From DATIRA01 sp964553405 (GTDB taxonomy: Bacteria > Pseudomonadota > Gammaproteobacteria > Steroidobacterales > Steroidobacteraceae), in the NCBI GenBank assembly GCA_964553405.1, contig CAZKLS010000018.1, forward strand, positions 1 through 35,330: a DNA stretch of 35,330 bases. Reading direction: 5' to 3'. Position numbers and translations under genes: made by a program. Shown here piece by piece: positions 26,489-34,782 of the stretch. The notes under the pieces were generated by a model that was not told the DNA's origin, ran no database searches, and was given only the letters and a program-made list of their open reading frames with translations. The stretch's first letter is position 1. Every line of letters starts with the position of its first letter.

Positions 26489-27208
26489 ATGCGGGATCGA
26501 GCCAGGCCACGCCGACGCGCCGCGAAGGCGCGTGGGACGCAAAGCCGCGCGAACAATGGGAGCCGCGTGGTGCCAGGGAAGGTGCCGCGCGGTTCCTTCC
26601 AGCCTCCCCGGTCTGGGCCCGACGCTTTCCCTGAACACGTCCGGTTCATCCTCGACCAGCTGCACCGCGGCGTGATCCTGCTCGATGCGGACGGCAAGGT
26701 GCTCGATGCGAACGCCTGCGCGCTGGCACTGATCCGCGCGCGCGACGGCCTGCTCGTGCGGCATGGGCGCCTCGCCTTCTCGGACAACGTCGTCAATGGT
26801 CGCGTCGCGGCGCTGCTCGAGGCCATGAGTCCGCCCGGCGAAGCGCCCGTCATCAACGTCTCGGCGCAGGTCAGGCGCACCGGTGGCGAGCGCCCGCACC
26901 GTATCGTCGTGCTGCCCATTCCACGGCTGGCCGACGAGACCGCGATGTTCGTCGTGTTCGTCTACCCGGGCAGCAGCGCGGCGCGAATCTCCCAGGACCT
27001 GCTCAAGCAGCTGTACTCGTTCACCCGTGCGGAGGCCGAGGTCGTCGCAGAACTGTTCGCCGGGCAATCGGTGGAACAGGTCGCGCGGACGCTGCACGTG
27101 TCGCCGAACACGGTCCGGACGCACCTGAAGCGGATCTTCAGCAAGTGCGAGGTGCAGTCGCAGGCGGAGCTGATGCACGTGCTGTCGCTGGGGCCGCTGG
27201 TCTCGTAA
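26489..27208 (+). CDS. LuxR-family transcriptional regulator with PAS-like sensor
   Basis: The 239-residue protein has a PAS-like N-terminal region (about 45-155) with GVILLDADGKVLDANACA, typical of small PAS folds. A C-terminal LuxR/FixJ helix-turn-helix follows (about 170-235), with LTxxEAEV-like TRAEAEVVAELFAGQS and SPNTVRTHLKRIF. The first 27 residues are Arg/Ala-rich and look weakly coding; a GTG at 26570 with GGGAG seven bases upstream is a good alternative start (212 residues). It is convergent with the lipid kinase, 12 bp away. Target genes and ligand are not evident. Confidence 0.85.
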   Translation: MRDRARPRRRAAKARGTQSRANNGSRVVPGKVPRGSFQPPRSGPDAFPEHVRFILDQLHRGVILLDADGKVLDANACALALIRARDGLLVRHGRLAFSDNVVNGRVAALLEAMSPPGEAPVINVSAQVRRTGGERPHRIVVLPIPRLADETAMFVVFVYPGSSAARISQDLLKQLYSFTRAEAEVVAELFAGQSVEQVARTLHVSPNTVRTHLKRIFSKCEVQSQAELMHVLSLGPLVS

Positions 27209-27220
27209 GACCCTGGCCCG

Positions 27221-28141
27221 TCAGGCGACGACGACGCCCAGCGCGCGGCTGCGCAGCGAGAAGACCGCCGGAGTGTGCCCCACGAGCTGGCCGTCGGCCT
27301 GTACCGCCGTCGCGGGCTCGGCGTCGATCCGTACCGACTCGACTCGACGGTGGCGCACGGCAGGGTCCTCGAGGATGGTCCCGAGGTAGAGCTTCGGCAG
27401 CTTCGCGAGCACGCGCGCGAGACCGAGCTCCTCGATCAGCACCAGCTCCAGCAGGCCGTCGTCCGTGCGGGCGCCAGGCGCGACGTGCATCCGGTTGCCG
27501 CAATACCGGCCGTTCGCGACGAACGCGACCAGCAACCGTCCGGCCATGCGTTCGTCGTCGGCCTCGACCTCGAAATCAGGGCTTCGGTAGGAGAGGAGAT
27601 TCCGCAGCGCGCCCCGCAGGTAGGTCAGCCCCGATGGCACCAGCGCCGGCAGGGTTGCCACGAGCTGTGCGTCCAGGCCCGAACCCGCGACGTTGATGAA
27701 CCAGCGGCGAGCGGTACGCGCCGAGTCCGGGAACTCGATCAGGCCGACGTCGTGCAGCGCAGTCCGGCCGGCGCTGAGGCAGGAGGCGACGGCTGCTGGA
27801 TTGCGGCGCACACCCAGGCTGCGGGCCCAGTCGTTGCCGGTGCCGAGCGGCGCGACGGCCAGCGTCACCTCGCGGGTGTCGGCGAGGCCCGCGTTCATGA
27901 TGCCGTTGACGACGTCGTGCACCGAGCCGTCACCGCCCGCAACCAGTATGCGGCGGTGCCCGGACTGCACGGCCTGCCGGGCCTGTGCCTCTCCCTCGCC
28001 CGGCGCCGTCGTCCAGGCGACGGATAGTGGCAGCGCAGCGCGCCGCAAAGCCGCCTCGATCGACGACCAGGCGCTTTGGCCCCGCGCCCCGCCGGAGCGT
28101 GGGTTCACGATCGCCAGCCAGCCCTCCCGGTCGCCGTCCAA
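27221..28141 (-). CDS. YegS/DAGK-family lipid kinase
   Basis: Lipid kinases of this family phosphorylate diacylglycerol, phosphatidylglycerol or related lipids with ATP. The 306-residue product has the N-terminal IVNPRSGG segment, the nucleotide-binding GGDGS at 69-73, the PLGTGND motif at 98-104, and the C-terminal beta-sandwich domain (ADGQLVG near the end). The start is a TTG at 28141. An in-frame stop lies 15 bp upstream and the conserved beta-1 strand begins at residue 8, so no ATG or GTG is possible. The upstream DUF4124 gene ends 15 bp before it on the same strand. Confidence 0.92.
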   Translation of the reverse strand: MDGDREGWLAIVNPRSGGARGQSAWSSIEAALRRAALPLSVAWTTAPGEGEAQARQAVQSGHRRILVAGGDGSVHDVVNGIMNAGLADTREVTLAVAPLGTGNDWARSLGVRRNPAAVASCLSAGRTALHDVGLIEFPDSARTARRWFINVAGSGLDAQLVATLPALVPSGLTYLRGALRNLLSYRSPDFEVEADDERMAGRLLVAFVANGRYCGNRMHVAPGARTDDGLLELVLIEELGLARVLAKLPKLYLGTILEDPAVRHRRVESVRIDAEPATAVQADGQLVGHTPAVFSLRSRALGVVVA

Positions 28142-28156
28142 GTTCGCCGGCGCGAA

Positions 28157-28750
28157 TCAGCGCACGGGGGCAGTGCAGCTTTCGGACACGAACTGCTGCT
28201 GCGAACGCAGCTGCTCGCGCTCGACGTCGGCCCCCGGCTGCATCATCCGGGCGAGCCGCTGCCGGGCCTCGGCGCAATCCGGACCATTCGCGATCCGCAG
28301 CCGGGCGGCCATCTCCTCCTCTTCGCGACGCCGGGCCGGGTCGCTGCTGCAGTTGCGGCTCACCGTCTGCTGCAGCCGGTTGAGCTCCGCGGCCGACGTG
28401 GGCTCGGCACCGCTGGTGAGACGCTCGAGCGCCTCCAGCGCGATCACGCATTCGCGGACCCGCAGGTTGGCCAGCACCTCGGACCGGCTCGCGGCGCGCG
28501 CCGGCGACGCGCCGGAGGGCGCCGAACGCGCGGCGGCCTGGCTTCGGGAGCCCGGCTGGCTCGGCGTGGAGGCCACGCTGAGCTTCTCGTACTGCACGCC
28601 CGGCGGCGGCTTCTCGCTGGACAGGTGCAGCGTGCCCTCAGCGTCCATCCACTTGTAGATCGTCGCGGCGACGGCGGACGTGCCGGTGGACAGGCTCGCC
28701 GCCAGCAGGCAGCCGAGCAGTGCGCGGTGCTTCGGAGGTTTGCGTGCCAT
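28157..28750 (-). CDS. Secreted DUF4124-domain protein
   Basis: From the ATG at 28750 the product has 197 residues. It has a signal peptide (KHRALLGCLLAASLSTG core, cleavage near AVA|AT), followed directly by a DUF4124-type segment IYKWMDAEGTLHLSS, commonly found at the mature N-terminus of proteobacterial envelope proteins. The rest is low complexity and then helical, with a Cys-rich, charged C-terminal region (Cys residues paired across about 105-195). A GTG at 28795 is an alternative start but would spoil the signal peptide. The role is unknown; a periplasmic location is likely. Confidence 0.85.
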   Translation of the reverse strand: MARKPPKHRALLGCLLAASLSTGTSAVAATIYKWMDAEGTLHLSSEKPPPGVQYEKLSVASTPSQPGSRSQAAARSAPSGASPARAASRSEVLANLRVRECVIALEALERLTSGAEPTSAAELNRLQQTVSRNCSSDPARRREEEEMAARLRIANGPDCAEARQRLARMMQPGADVEREQLRSQQQFVSESCTAPVR

Positions 28751-28836
28751 CGAATGCGGATGATACGCGGGACGGACCCCGGTGAAACCGGGCACGGCGC
28801 ACAGACCGGCCGCGGCAGCGCCCGGGCCGTGCGTGT

Positions 28837-28855
28837 TCCGGCCGCCGCGGCCGGA
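28837..28855. terminator. Possible hairpin terminator after the kor operon
   Basis: A perfect 9-bp GC inverted repeat (28837-28845 with 28847-28855) lies 8 bp after the korB stop on the minus strand. There is no T-run, so it is at best a weak or factor-dependent terminator. Confidence 0.35.
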
Positions 28856-28862
28856 CGGGCGG

Positions 28863-29918
28863 TCAGGCGTACCGCTTCAGCAGCTTCGCGAGGCCCGCGG
28901 AGCCCGGGTGCAACTGCGGGTACGGCACCTGGTTCAGCGGCACGTCGGTCGTGTTGGCCATCTCGTGCATGTCCGGACCGCTCGAGGAGACGAAGATCAG
29001 GCCGGTGACGTGCTCGCCCTGCCGCAGCCGGGTCCGCAGGTACTCGAAGGCCTTGCCGCGATGCGTCGGGTCGTACTCGCTGTCGAGCTTGCGCAGCATG
29101 ATCTGGCTGCCATCGTGCATCTGCACCGGCAGCACCTCGCCCTCGCCGTAGGAGACGGTGATCTCCTGACGCGGCGGGATGTAGTCCGCGTGGACGGCCT
29201 CGTGGTAGTGCTCGCGGGTGAACGCGTAGCTCTTGGTCGAGCCCACGTGGTCGTTGAACGTGACGCAGGGCGAGATGATGTCGATCATCGCGAAGCCCTT
29301 GTGCATCAGCCCCGCCTGGATCAGCGGCACGAGCTGCTCCTTGTCGCCGGAGAAGCTGCGGGCGATGAACGTGCCGCCGAGGCTCAGCGCCGCGAGACAG
29401 GGATCCACCGGCGCCTGGAGGTTCTCATCGCCCTTCTTCGACTTCGTGCCGATGTCGGCCGACGCGGAGAACTGTCCCTTGGTCAGGCCGTACACGCCGT
29501 TGTTCTCGCAGAGGTACAGCATGTTCACGTTGCGCCGGATCGCGTGCGCGAACTGCCCGAATCCGATCGACAGCGAGTCGCCGTCGCCCGAGACGCCGAC
29601 GTAGTAGAGCTCCCTGTTCGCCGCGTTCGCGCCGCTCGCGATCGACGGCATGCGCCCGTGCACCCCGTTGAAGCCGTGCGAGCCGCTGGCGAAGTAGGCC
29701 GTGGTCTTCGACGAGCAGCCGATGCCGGAGAGCTTGACCAGCTGCTCCGGGCGCATGTCGAGCCCCCAGAGCGCCTCGATGATCGCGGCCGTCACCGAGT
29801 CGTGGCCGCAGCCCGCGCAGAGCGTCGACATCGTCCCTTCGTAGTCGCGGCGGGTCAGCCCGAGCGCGTTCTTCGGCAGGTCCGGGTGGCGGACGCGGGG
29901 CTTGTTCATGAACGACAT
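28863..29918 (-). CDS. korB: 2-Oxoacid:ferredoxin oxidoreductase, beta subunit
   Basis: This is the TPP- and iron-sulfur-binding subunit of a 2-oxoacid:ferredoxin oxidoreductase, which oxidatively decarboxylates a 2-oxoacid (2-oxoglutarate in the Kor subgroup) to acyl-CoA and reduced ferredoxin. The 351-residue product has the TPP/Mg motif GDGDS at 111-115 with NN at 139-140. The four cluster cysteines of the family are at C34, C37, C68 and C218 (CAGC, GCSS, SPCVTFN). It starts 11 bp after korA. Substrate choice between 2-oxoglutarate and another 2-oxoacid cannot be fixed by sight. Confidence 0.93.
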   Translation of the reverse strand: MSFMNKPRVRHPDLPKNALGLTRRDYEGTMSTLCAGCGHDSVTAAIIEALWGLDMRPEQLVKLSGIGCSSKTTAYFASGSHGFNGVHGRMPSIASGANAANRELYYVGVSGDGDSLSIGFGQFAHAIRRNVNMLYLCENNGVYGLTKGQFSASADIGTKSKKGDENLQAPVDPCLAALSLGGTFIARSFSGDKEQLVPLIQAGLMHKGFAMIDIISPCVTFNDHVGSTKSYAFTREHYHEAVHADYIPPRQEITVSYGEGEVLPVQMHDGSQIMLRKLDSEYDPTHRGKAFEYLRTRLRQGEHVTGLIFVSSSGPDMHEMANTTDVPLNQVPYPQLHPGSAGLAKLLKRYA

Positions 29919-29929
29919 GCAGTGTCTTC

Positions 29930-31765
29930 CTATGCCATCAGGGCCGCACGGCGGCTGTCGCCGAGCTCCGCCAGCACGGCCTCCACGATCTCCTTGGAGG
30001 TCATCGGCAGCCCGCTGTAGTGCAGGATCGAGGACAGCTTCGACTTCTCGACCGCCGTCTCGAGCACCAGCAATGACTTGAGTTGCGCGTCACGGTTCTG
30101 CTCGATCACGAATATGCGCTTGTGCGAGGCGAGGAACTGTTCGACCTCGCTGGTGAACGGGAACGCGCGTATGCGCATGTAGTCCACCGTGATCCCGTAG
30201 CGGCTCAGGATGTCCATCGCCTCGTGTGCCGCGCCGTGGCTGCTGCCGATCGCCACGAGTCCCACGTCGCAGTCGCCCGGTCCTTCGAGCGCCGGACCCG
30301 GCACCAGCGTCCGCGCGCGATGGAACTTGCGCAGCAGCCGGTCCAGCACGAACTGGTACTCGGCCGAGTCCTCGGTGTAGCCGCCGTACTGGTTGTGGCC
30401 CGAGCCGCGCGTGAAGTAGGCGCCCTTCGGCGTGACGCCGGGCAGCGTGCGGTACGGGATCGCGTCGTCGTCCACGTCCAGGTAGCGATGGAAGCGGGGC
30501 AGCGCCTCGATCTGCTCGCGGGTGAGCATCTTGCCGCGGTCCGGCCGATACGCGTCGTCCCACTTGAGGTCCGGGCACATCCAGTCGTTCATGCCGATGT
30601 CGAGGTCCGACAGCACGAAGACCGGAGTCTGCAGGCGCTCCGCGAGGTCGAAGGCCTGGACTGCGAAGTAGAAGCACTCCTCCGGATCCGCCGGGAACAG
30701 CAGCACGTGCTTCGTGTCGCCGTGCGACGCATACGCGCAGAGCAACAGGTCGCACTGCTGCGTGCGGGTCGGCATCCCGGTCGACGGCCCGACCCGCTGC
30801 ACGTCGAACAGCACGGCCGGGATCTCCGCGTAGTAGGCCAGGCCGATGAACTCGCTCATCAGCGAGATGCCCGGCCCGCTGGTCGGCGTGAACGTCCGCG
30901 CGCCGTTCCAGGACGCGCCGAGCACGATGCCGATCGCCGCGAGCTCGTCCTCGGCCTGGATGACCGCGTAGTTGTTCCTGCCGGTCTCCGGGTCCACCCG
31001 AAGTTTCGCGCAGAAGCCCTTGAAGGCGTCCATCAGCGACGTGGACGGCGTGATCGGGTACCAGGCGCCCACGGTCGCGCCGGCGTAGACGCAGCCGAGC
31101 GCCGCCGCGGTGTTGCCGTCGATCATCACGTGGCCGGCCGTGCGATCCATCCGCTCGAGCCTGATCGGCAGCGGGCAGGGCAGGTGCTGCTTCGCGTAGT
31201 CGTAGCCCAGCTGAACCGCCTTCATGTTCGCGTCGACGAGCGCGGGCTTCTTCGCGTAGGTCTCGCCGAGCAGCTGACGCATCACGTCGAGCTCGATCTC
31301 GAACAGCGCCGCGAGCACGCCGGCGTACATGATGTTCTTCATCAGGATGCGGTTGCGCACGCCGACGAAGTTCTCGTTGCAGATCCTCGCGAGCGGCACG
31401 CCGAGGATCACGATGTCCTCGCGCCGCAGCACCGTCGGCCGCGGCCAGGACGAGTCGTACAGCAGGAACCCGCCCGGTGAAACCTCGCGGACGTCCTTGT
31501 GGTAGGTCTCGACGTTCATCGCGACCATGAAGTCGACGCGGCCGGAGCGCGCCACGTAGCCGTCGCGGGTCACGCGGATCTCGTACCAGGTGGGCAGGCC
31601 CTGGATGTTCGACGGGAAGTAGTTCTTGCCCATCACCGGGATGCCCATCCGGAAGATCGACTTCATCAGCAGCGTGTTGGCACTGGCCGAGCCGGTGCCG
31701 TTCACGTTCGCCAGCTTGATGACGAAGTCGTTTACGCGGTCTTGCGGCGTTGCGGGCTGGGCCAT
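29930..31765 (-). CDS. korA: 2-Oxoacid:ferredoxin oxidoreductase, fused gamma-alpha subunit
   Basis: The 611-residue product fuses an N-terminal gamma domain (about 1-190, with NGTGSASANTLL and GKNYFPSNIQG) to the alpha pyrimidine-binding domain (about 215-450, with GCVYAGATVGAWYPITPST) and a C-terminal transketolase-like domain. This is the arrangement of two-subunit Kor enzymes. The ATG at 31763-31765 matches the family start; the frame continues upstream only as the antiframe of the flavoprotein gene. The start lies 34 bp inside the end of the upstream oxidoreductase gene, so the operon is tightly coupled. Confidence 0.93.
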   Translation of the reverse strand: MAQPATPQDRVNDFVIKLANVNGTGSASANTLLMKSIFRMGIPVMGKNYFPSNIQGLPTWYEIRVTRDGYVARSGRVDFMVAMNVETYHKDVREVSPGGFLLYDSSWPRPTVLRREDIVILGVPLARICNENFVGVRNRILMKNIMYAGVLAALFEIELDVMRQLLGETYAKKPALVDANMKAVQLGYDYAKQHLPCPLPIRLERMDRTAGHVMIDGNTAAALGCVYAGATVGAWYPITPSTSLMDAFKGFCAKLRVDPETGRNNYAVIQAEDELAAIGIVLGASWNGARTFTPTSGPGISLMSEFIGLAYYAEIPAVLFDVQRVGPSTGMPTRTQQCDLLLCAYASHGDTKHVLLFPADPEECFYFAVQAFDLAERLQTPVFVLSDLDIGMNDWMCPDLKWDDAYRPDRGKMLTREQIEALPRFHRYLDVDDDAIPYRTLPGVTPKGAYFTRGSGHNQYGGYTEDSAEYQFVLDRLLRKFHRARTLVPGPALEGPGDCDVGLVAIGSSHGAAHEAMDILSRYGITVDYMRIRAFPFTSEVEQFLASHKRIFVIEQNRDAQLKSLLVLETAVEKSKLSSILHYSGLPMTSKEIVEAVLAELGDSRRAALMA

Positions 31766-33594
31766 GTGTGGTCGGTCGCGTGGGGCAGGTGAATGGTGGA
31801 CTTCTGCATGTCCCAGGCCGCGGTTGGACAGCGCTCGGCACACAGTCCGCAGTGGACGCAGAGGTCCTCGTCCTTGACCATGACCCGGCCGGTCTGCTTC
31901 AGCGGCGCGGACACGAACAGCGGCTGCCCGGGATTCAAGCGCGGCGCCTTCAGGCGACCGCTCAGCTCCGCTTCCTCGCCGTTGCGGGTGATCGTCAGGC
32001 AGTCGGTCGGGCAGATGTCGATGCAGGCGTCGCACTCGATGCAGAGCCGGTCCTCGAACACGGTCTGGACGTCGCAGTTAAGGCAGCGCTGCACTTCCTC
32101 GAAGGTCTGCTCGGCCGTGAAGCCGAGCTCGACCTCGACGTCGAGCTGCTTGAAGCGCTCCTTCAGGCTCACGTGCGGGACGATGCGTCGCTCCGCGGGG
32201 TTGTAGTCGTTCTTGTACGACCACTCGTGCAGGCCCATCTTGCGGCTCGAGAGCTTCATCGTCGGCGGCAGGCGGCTCGCGACCGGCTCACCCATGCAGT
32301 GGTTGTGGATCGAGATCGCGGCCTGGTGGCCGTGCTCCACCGCCCAGATGATGTTCTTCGGACCGAACGCCGCGTCGCCCCCGAAGAACACGCCCGGCCG
32401 CGTCGACTGGAAAGTGACCGGGTCCACGACCGGGACGTGCCACTGGTCGAACTCGATGCCGAGGTCGTTCTCGATCCAGGGGAAGGCGTTCTGCTGGCCG
32501 ATCGCGAGTATCACGTCGTCGGCCGGGAAGAAGGCCTCGCCGACGGTCCGTTCAGCGATGATCCGGCCGCGGGCGTCCAGCTCGTACTGCATCTTGTCGA
32601 ACATCATGCCCTTGAGCCGGCCGTCCTCGACGACGAAGTTCTTCGGCGCGTGGTTGACGACGATCTCGACGTTCTCGGCCTCGGCATCCTCGAGTTCCCA
32701 GTCCGACGCCTTGAAGAAGCCGCGCGGCTTGCGTGCCATCACCTTCACGTCGCTCGCGCCGAGCCGCAGCGACGTGCGGCAGCAGTCCATCGCGGTGTTG
32801 CCGACGCCGATGATCAGCACTCGCCCGCCGATCCGGTCCGTGTGCTTGAACGCGACGGACTCGAGCCAGTCGATGCCGATGTGTATCCGCGCGGCGCCTT
32901 CGTCCCTGCCCGGTACCCGCAGTTCCTTGCCCTTCGGCGCGCCGCTGCCGACGAACACGGCGTCGAAGCCGCCTTCCTCGAGCAGCTTGCGCAGGCTGTC
33001 GATGCGGGAGCCGTAGCGGATCTCGGCGCCCATGCCGGTGATGTAGCCGATCTCCTCGTCGAGCACCGATTCCGGCAGACGGAACGCCGGAATGTTGGTC
33101 CGCATCAGCCCGCCGGGCCTGTCCCACTGCTCGAAGATCACCACTTCGTAGCCGAGCGGCAGCAGGTCGTTGGCGACGGTCAGCGAGGCGGGCCCGGCGC
33201 CGATGCAGGCGACACGCTTGCCGTTCTTCTGCGCAGGGACGGCCGGCAGCCGGTCCACGATCGCGTCCTTGTGGTCGGCGGCGACGCGCTTGAGCCGGCA
33301 GATCGCCACCGGCTGCTCCTCGACCCGGCCGCGCCGGCAGGCGGGCTCGCAGGGCCGGTCGCAGACGCGGCCGAGGATGCCGGGGAAGACATTCGACTCG
33401 CGATTCACGATGTACGCGTCGCTGAAGCGGCCGAGCGCGATCAGCCGGATGTACTCCGGCACGTCCGTGTGCGCCGGGCAGGCCCACTGGCAATCCACGA
33501 CGCGGTGAAAGTGGTCCGGGTTGGCGGTATCGGTCGGTTTCACGATGCTCTGGACGGGTATCTGGACCGCGACCGGCAGCTTAGCGGTTTCCAT
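31732..33594 (-). CDS. GltD-like NAD(P)H oxidoreductase with two C-terminal [4Fe-4S] modules
   Basis: The 620-residue protein resembles the glutamate synthase small subunit family but carries extra clusters. It has an N-terminal Fer4_20-type cysteine set (C35, C39, C78, C82, C86), an FAD-binding GAGPAS at 132-137, and an NAD(P)-binding GVGNTAMD region. A second FAD segment, FFGGDAAFGPKNIIWAVEHG, follows. Two ferredoxin modules stand at about 518-532 (CxxCxxCxxxCP) and 579-589 (CxxCxxCxxxCP). It is the first gene of the kor operon, so it probably exchanges electrons between NAD(P)H and the ferredoxin-type carriers of KorAB, or is itself the electron-accepting partner. Confidence 0.9.
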   Translation of the reverse strand: METAKLPVAVQIPVQSIVKPTDTANPDHFHRVVDCQWACPAHTDVPEYIRLIALGRFSDAYIVNRESNVFPGILGRVCDRPCEPACRRGRVEEQPVAICRLKRVAADHKDAIVDRLPAVPAQKNGKRVACIGAGPASLTVANDLLPLGYEVVIFEQWDRPGGLMRTNIPAFRLPESVLDEEIGYITGMGAEIRYGSRIDSLRKLLEEGGFDAVFVGSGAPKGKELRVPGRDEGAARIHIGIDWLESVAFKHTDRIGGRVLIIGVGNTAMDCCRTSLRLGASDVKVMARKPRGFFKASDWELEDAEAENVEIVVNHAPKNFVVEDGRLKGMMFDKMQYELDARGRIIAERTVGEAFFPADDVILAIGQQNAFPWIENDLGIEFDQWHVPVVDPVTFQSTRPGVFFGGDAAFGPKNIIWAVEHGHQAAISIHNHCMGEPVASRLPPTMKLSSRKMGLHEWSYKNDYNPAERRIVPHVSLKERFKQLDVEVELGFTAEQTFEEVQRCLNCDVQTVFEDRLCIECDACIDICPTDCLTITRNGEEAELSGRLKAPRLNPGQPLFVSAPLKQTGRVMVKDEDLCVHCGLCAERCPTAAWDMQKSTIHLPHATDHTWPSPQRRKTA

Positions 33595-33681
33595 CCGCCG
33601 CGCAACCGCGGCGGAGTGGTGCGGTGCAATAACCGCGTGGCCCTGCCGCAGCAGTCGCGGATCCCGCTCCCGCCCGGATTC

Positions 33682-33697
33682 TGTGAACTACGCCACA
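33682..33697 (+). promoter_or_regulatory. CRP/Vfr/Clp-like site upstream of a secreted protein gene
   Basis: TGTGA-N6-CCACA departs from the CRP-family consensus TGTGA-N6-TCACA by one base. It lies about 100 bp before the secreted protein gene starting at 33799 and also upstream (85 bp) of the divergent flavoprotein gene. A single near-consensus match may occur by chance. Confidence 0.35.
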
Positions 33698-33798
33698 TTT
33701 CTGTCGGCCGGGGAGCTATGTTCACCGGGTCGACAACAGAAGGCGCCGCCGCGGTTGATGCCGTCGGCCGGTGTCCGCGCCCGGGGAAGGGAGTGGCG

Positions 33799-34242
33799 AT
33801 GACGTTCTGCCGTGCAGCATTGTTGTCCGTCCTCGCATGGCCGGGGTGGGCCGTTGGCGGCGAGGCCGAGGCGCGCTTCGCCGTCGCGGCGGTCGTGCGG
33901 CCGCGCGCGACGCTCGAGGTGCTCGCCGCGCCCGCCATGGTCGAGGTCAGCGAACGAAACGTGCGGCAGGGATTCGTCGACCTCGAGGCTCTGTATCGTG
34001 TCAGCAGCAACGATCCGCGGGGATTCCTGCTGCACCTGCATCCGGTCGCCGGCTACCAGGGTTCGGTGCAGGTCAGCGGACCCGGCTACGACGTCGAGCT
34101 GCAGCAGGACTGCACCGCGCTCAGGCAACCCGCGGCCGCCGCGGCGCGGGAACTGGCCTTGCGCATCAGGGTGACGCTGCCCAGGCACGTCGCGGCGGGG
34201 CGAATGCCGCTGCCGGTTTCTGTCTCGGTCTCGTCGCTGTGA
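33799..34242 (+). CDS. Secreted protein of unknown function next to a Csu-type pilus locus
   Basis: The 147-residue product begins at ATG 33799 with a GGGAG ribosome site about 6 bp upstream. It has a short signal peptide (LLSVLAWPGWAVG). The mature region is almost all predicted beta strand, with alternating hydrophobic residues (RATLEVLAAPAMVEVS, GFLLHLHPVAGYQGSVQVSG, LALRIRVTLPRHV), and ends in VSVSVSSL, a pattern like a small immunoglobulin-type domain. It faces the Csu-type pilus genes, so it may be a minor adhesin or pilin, but no family is recognised and this is inference. A 205-bp gap to the divergent flavoprotein gene holds the CRP-like site. Confidence 0.7.
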   Translation: MTFCRAALLSVLAWPGWAVGGEAEARFAVAAVVRPRATLEVLAAPAMVEVSERNVRQGFVDLEALYRVSSNDPRGFLLHLHPVAGYQGSVQVSGPGYDVELQQDCTALRQPAAAAARELALRIRVTLPRHVAAGRMPLPVSVSVSSL

Positions 34243-34261
34243 CGCGGGCGGGCCGGCGGCC

Positions 34262-34279
34262 GCAGCGACGCGACGCTGC
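34262..34279. terminator. Weak hairpin between convergent genes
   Basis: A 6-bp stem (34262-34267 with 34274-34279) with a 6-nt loop lies in the 45-bp gap between the stops of the convergent secreted-protein and pilin genes. It has no T-run; its role as a terminator is a guess. Confidence 0.25.
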
Positions 34280-34287
34280 AGGCAGGC

Positions 34288-34782
34288 CTAGAACGTCAGC
34301 GTGACGACGATGCTGTCGGAGAAGCTGCCGAGCGCCGCGTCCACGCCGGCCGGGATGCGACCGTAGACGGTGTGCGAGTTGGTGAGGCTCGAGTGCGCGC
34401 CGGGGTTCACCTTCATCGCGCCCGAGACGACCCGGCTGCCCGCCGAGCCGTTCCCCCAGACGAGGCTCCGCGCCGCGTCGGTGAACAGGTTGTAGGGCAG
34501 TCGCGCGGTGCCGAGGGCCATGTACCGTTGCAGGAAGCCGCCGCTCGTACCGGTGGAAAGCTCGACGTCGTAGCTGACGTTGGTGGCTCCACCGGGCGGC
34601 AGGTAGTCGCAGGTGACGTCGACGCTGCCGGCCGAGTCCGCGGGCCGCGGGTCCAGCGGATCGTACAGCCCGAAGTTCACGCCGACCACGGCGACGCTGC
34701 AGGCGGCGCCCGCCAGCAACTCGACCGGCAGCACCAGCCCGAGCACGAAGGCCACGGGCAGGCTGACGCGTCGCAGACTCAC
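34288..34782 (-). CDS. Spore coat U (SCPU) domain pilin of a Csu-type pilus
   Basis: SCPU-domain proteins are pilin subunits of archaic (Csu-type) chaperone-usher pili that mediate attachment to surfaces. From the GTG at 34782 the product has 164 residues. It has a signal peptide (cleavage near AGA|AC), two N-terminal cysteines (C28 and C58) that form the usual disulfide, the fold-typical start CSVAVVGVNFGLYDP, and the C-terminal donor-like strand FSDSIVVTLTF. The GTG overlaps the usher stop (GTGA), which fixes the start and places it in one operon, last in the order. Confidence 0.9.
   Translation of the reverse strand: MSLRRVSLPVAFVLGLVLPVELLAGAACSVAVVGVNFGLYDPLDPRPADSAGSVDVTCDYLPPGGATNVSYDVELSTGTSGGFLQRYMALGTARLPYNLFTDAARSLVWGNGSAGSRVVSGAMKVNPGAHSSLTNSHTVYGRIPAGVDAALGSFSDSIVVTLTF

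Noticed and set aside
30083..31480. 465-codon plus-strand open frame opposite korA
   Set aside because: It is the antisense of korA, which shows full family motifs. The translated product is Arg/Val/His repeats without structure.
33595..33798. Riboswitch before the secreted protein gene
   Set aside because: The 204-bp gap has several GC-rich partial repeats, but I could not match any conserved core such as those of c-di-GMP, cobalamin or TPP riboswitches.
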